A stretch of 6,756 bases of DNA from Allobrachymonas sp. (GTDB taxonomy: Bacteria; Pseudomonadota; Gammaproteobacteria; Burkholderiales; Burkholderiaceae_C), in NCBI GenBank assembly GCA_012036375.1, contig JAAUOI010000169.1, forward strand, positions 1-6,756, given 5' to 3'. A program made the translations under genes and the position numbers. The notes under the pieces were generated by a model. The model did not search any database. It worked only from the letters and a program-made list of their open reading frames with translations, and was not told where the DNA came from. Below are positions 5,410-6,756 of this stretch, piece by piece. The first letter of the stretch is position 1, and each line of letters begins with the position of its first letter.

Positions 5410-6530
5410 TCAATGGCTCATCACATTCAAGCTCCAGCTCGTCTTGAGCCAAGCTTGTACCTCTTGGGCAAGTAAATGCGCCGATTGCGGAAAACGCTTG
5501 GCCCAATCGCTCGAATACGATAGTTCAAACGACAGATCTTTTGCATGGCAATGCAAGGCCAGTGCCTTGACCTGCGGCTGCACCCGTGCATGGCAGAGCA
5601 AGACCGCGAGGCGCAAGCACATCAATTGCTGCACAAAGCGCACATCGCTGAAATCGGCCTCCAGCTTGCGCAGCTTGCCTTTGTGCCCCAGCACCAACAG
5701 GCTCAAGCGGTGCAGCTCGTTTTGCGAGAAACCCAGCACATCGGCGTTGTCAATGATGTAGGCGCTGTGCTTGTGACAATCGCTGTGCGAGACAATCGCA
5801 CCTACCTCGTGCAAAGCAGCCGCCCAACCCAGCTTGCGGCGATGGCGCTCACGCTGCTCAGGCGCATCATCTACGCTGCCCAGAAGCTGCTCATAAAAGC
5901 CCAAGGCCGCTTGGCTCACGCGCCCGGCTTGCCCCTCATCGACTTCAAAGCGCCGCGCCAGCCGCTGCACGGATTGCTCGCGCACATCCTGCGCAATGCC
6001 CTCACGATCGAGCATATCCACCATCACACCATGGCGCAGTCCCGCATCGACTGCATGCATCTGCCGCAAGCCCAGCAAATCAAATAAAGCGATCAAAATA
6101 CTCAAGCCGCCACCCAGCACCGGCTTGCGATCTTCTTTGAGGCCAGGCAATTCCAAAGCCTCGATCTTTCCCGCCTGCTGCAATTGCGCCCGCAGCCAAG
6201 CCAAGCCCTTGTATCCACCACATCCTCTGCGCCGCCGCTGGCCTGCAAAATATCGGCAATCGCGCCAATCGTGCCAGCGGAGCCGTAAGCCGGATCGCCG
6301 TGCAATTGAAAATGCACCGCCGCCTCATCGAGCACCGCTTTGGCTGCGATGATGGCCTTGTCAAATGCCTGCGCACTGAGCTGCCCATCGGCGAAATATT
6401 TATCAGCCCAAGCCACACTGCCCACGCGATAGGACTCCATCGCCAGCGGCTTATGTCCACGTCCCACGATCAATTCGGTAGAGCGCCCACCAATATCCAC
6501 CACCAAGCGCCGCGCCTGCTGGCCGCCCAG
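5410..6530 (-). pseudogene. ppx: Exopolyphosphatase (Ppx/GppA family), N-terminus missing and frameshifted
   Basis: Ppx cleaves terminal phosphates from polyphosphate, opposing PPK1. The upstream piece (about 6512 down to 6210) has RRLVVDIGGRSTELIVG, the phosphate-binding loop of the ASKHA fold, and AYGSAGTIGAIADIL. The downstream piece (from about 6207) has LPGLKEDRKPVLGGGLSI and the HD-like helical domain with HEVGAIVSHSDCHKHSAYII, then runs to TGA at 5412-5410. The two pieces lie in different frames because one base is missing near 6205-6212. About 367 residues are covered where about 500 are usual; the first 125-150 residues, including the N-terminal DxGSNS-type motif, are replaced by an unrelated propeller sequence. 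The exact upstream limit lies between 6512 and 6536. The family call is secure. The defects may be sequence or assembly errors rather than true decay. The gene converges on sixA. Confidence 0.9.
6205..6212 (-). other. Single-base frameshift inside ppx
   Basis: On the minus strand, one frame reads ...SGGAEDVVDT up to 6210 and then turns into non-family sequence, while the next frame picks up KGLAWLRAQLQQAGK from 6210 on. Adding one base to the short AA or GGG run (plus strand GCCCTT, 6205-6210) restores VDTKGLAWLRAQL, which matches the Ppx pattern. This looks like a homopolymer deletion. Confidence 0.8.
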
Positions 6531-6536
6531 CGGCAT
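6513..6536. other. Chimeric junction between ppx and propeller-protein sequence
   Basis: Minus-strand translation passes in frame from propeller-type DTTYSTPTI (ending at 6537) to Ppx-type RRLVVDIGG (from 6512). The residues between, MPLGGQQA, could belong to either. No transposon end or repeat is visible at the join. Base composition changes across it by hand count: 38 and 39 GC per 60 bases in 6601-6660 and 6661-6720, against 32 per 60 in 6361-6420. Confidence 0.7.
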
Positions 6537-6756
6537 GATCGTCGGCGTGCTATAGGTCGTATCGTAGGGGCTGATGCCGGTGCCGTTCATCCACCGCAGC
6601 TCGCCCGTCGCCTTGTCGAAAGACATGAAGCGGTGTGCCGGCTTGGCCAAGGAGCCCCATTTGTCGGTGTCGCCCCAGCCCACCACCACCGCGCTGATCA
6701 GCACCGAGTCTTCGAACACGACGGGGATGTTGGTCCGCCCGCGTAGGTCGAGATTA
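6537..6756 (-). CDS. Fragment of a PQQ-type beta-propeller repeat protein
   Basis: The frame is open to the right edge and gives about 73 residues: NIPVVFEDSVLISAVVVGWG, KPAHRFMSFDKATGELRWMNG and SPYDTTYSTPTI. The segment FDKATGELRW is the W-motif-like strand of PQQ-binding / BamB-like propeller blades, and the surrounding pattern (KPAHRF...FDK.TGE..W.NGT....DTTYS.P) recalls large extracytoplasmic propeller proteins common in Planctomycetes and Verrucomicrobia; that taxonomic hint is from memory. Third codon positions are almost all G or C, unlike the adjacent ppx. Both ends are missing: the N-terminus off the window, the C-terminus replaced by Ppx. A GTG at 6719-6717 is internal, not a start. 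Function cannot be stated beyond fold. Confidence 0.65.

Noticed and set aside
6202..6204. TTG at 6204-6202 as a separate start making a standalone C-terminal Ppx protein
   Set aside because: Ppx homology continues upstream across the frameshift and no ribosome site precedes it.
5545..6352. Plus-strand open frames at 5545-6087 and 5996-6352
   Set aside because: They lie antisense to ppx, which has clear homology in the minus frames; the products are low-complexity shadows without family motifs.

Overview
The window reads as a piece of a betaproteobacterial chromosome, most likely Burkholderiales and perhaps Comamonadaceae. This is an inference from the style of the proteins (for example the exopolyphosphatase motif DIGGRSTE), the ppk-sixA-ppx gene order and the moderate GC content. 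No rRNA or other taxonomic marker is present. Both ends are cut, and the right end looks like a join to unrelated DNA.

Layout, left to right: (1) 1-1512 (+), the 3' three-quarters or so of a PhoX-type alkaline phosphatase gene, cut by the left edge and broken by one missing base in an A run at 86-90. (2) 1513-1776, an intergenic region with two small dyads, a strong intrinsic terminator (1593-1618), and four 7-bp half-sites at exact 11-bp spacing (1699-1738) that resemble a double Pho box. (3) 1783-2658 (+), an OlsB-like GNAT N-acyltransferase, the first enzyme of ornithine-lipid synthesis, with a 37-codon ORF overlapping its stop codon (2655-2768). (4) 2785-2826, a promoter region with a Pho-box-like site over a consensus -35 and a near-palindrome over the -10. 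(5) 2845-4926 (+), polyphosphate kinase PPK1, followed 18 bp later by a SixA-type histidine phosphatase (4945-5409). (6) 5410 to about 6512-6536 (-), the 3' part of an exopolyphosphatase gene (ppx), convergent with sixA with no intervening base and broken by a one-base frameshift near 6205-6212. (7) About 6537-6756 (-), an in-frame fragment of a PQQ-type beta-propeller protein replacing the N-terminus of Ppx. It is more GC-rich and is probably an assembly or rearrangement join.

The genes share one theme, life with scarce phosphate. PhoX frees phosphate from organic esters outside the cytoplasm. OlsB begins a phosphorus-free membrane lipid that can replace phospholipids. PPK stores phosphate as polyphosphate and Ppx releases it. 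SixA removes phosphate from phosphohistidine proteins. Pho-box-like repeats stand before both olsB and ppk, which supports shared control by PhoB, though this was judged by eye. The individual families are known. The notable points are the combination, the tandem 11-bp array, the small coupled ORF, and the sequence defects near both ends.
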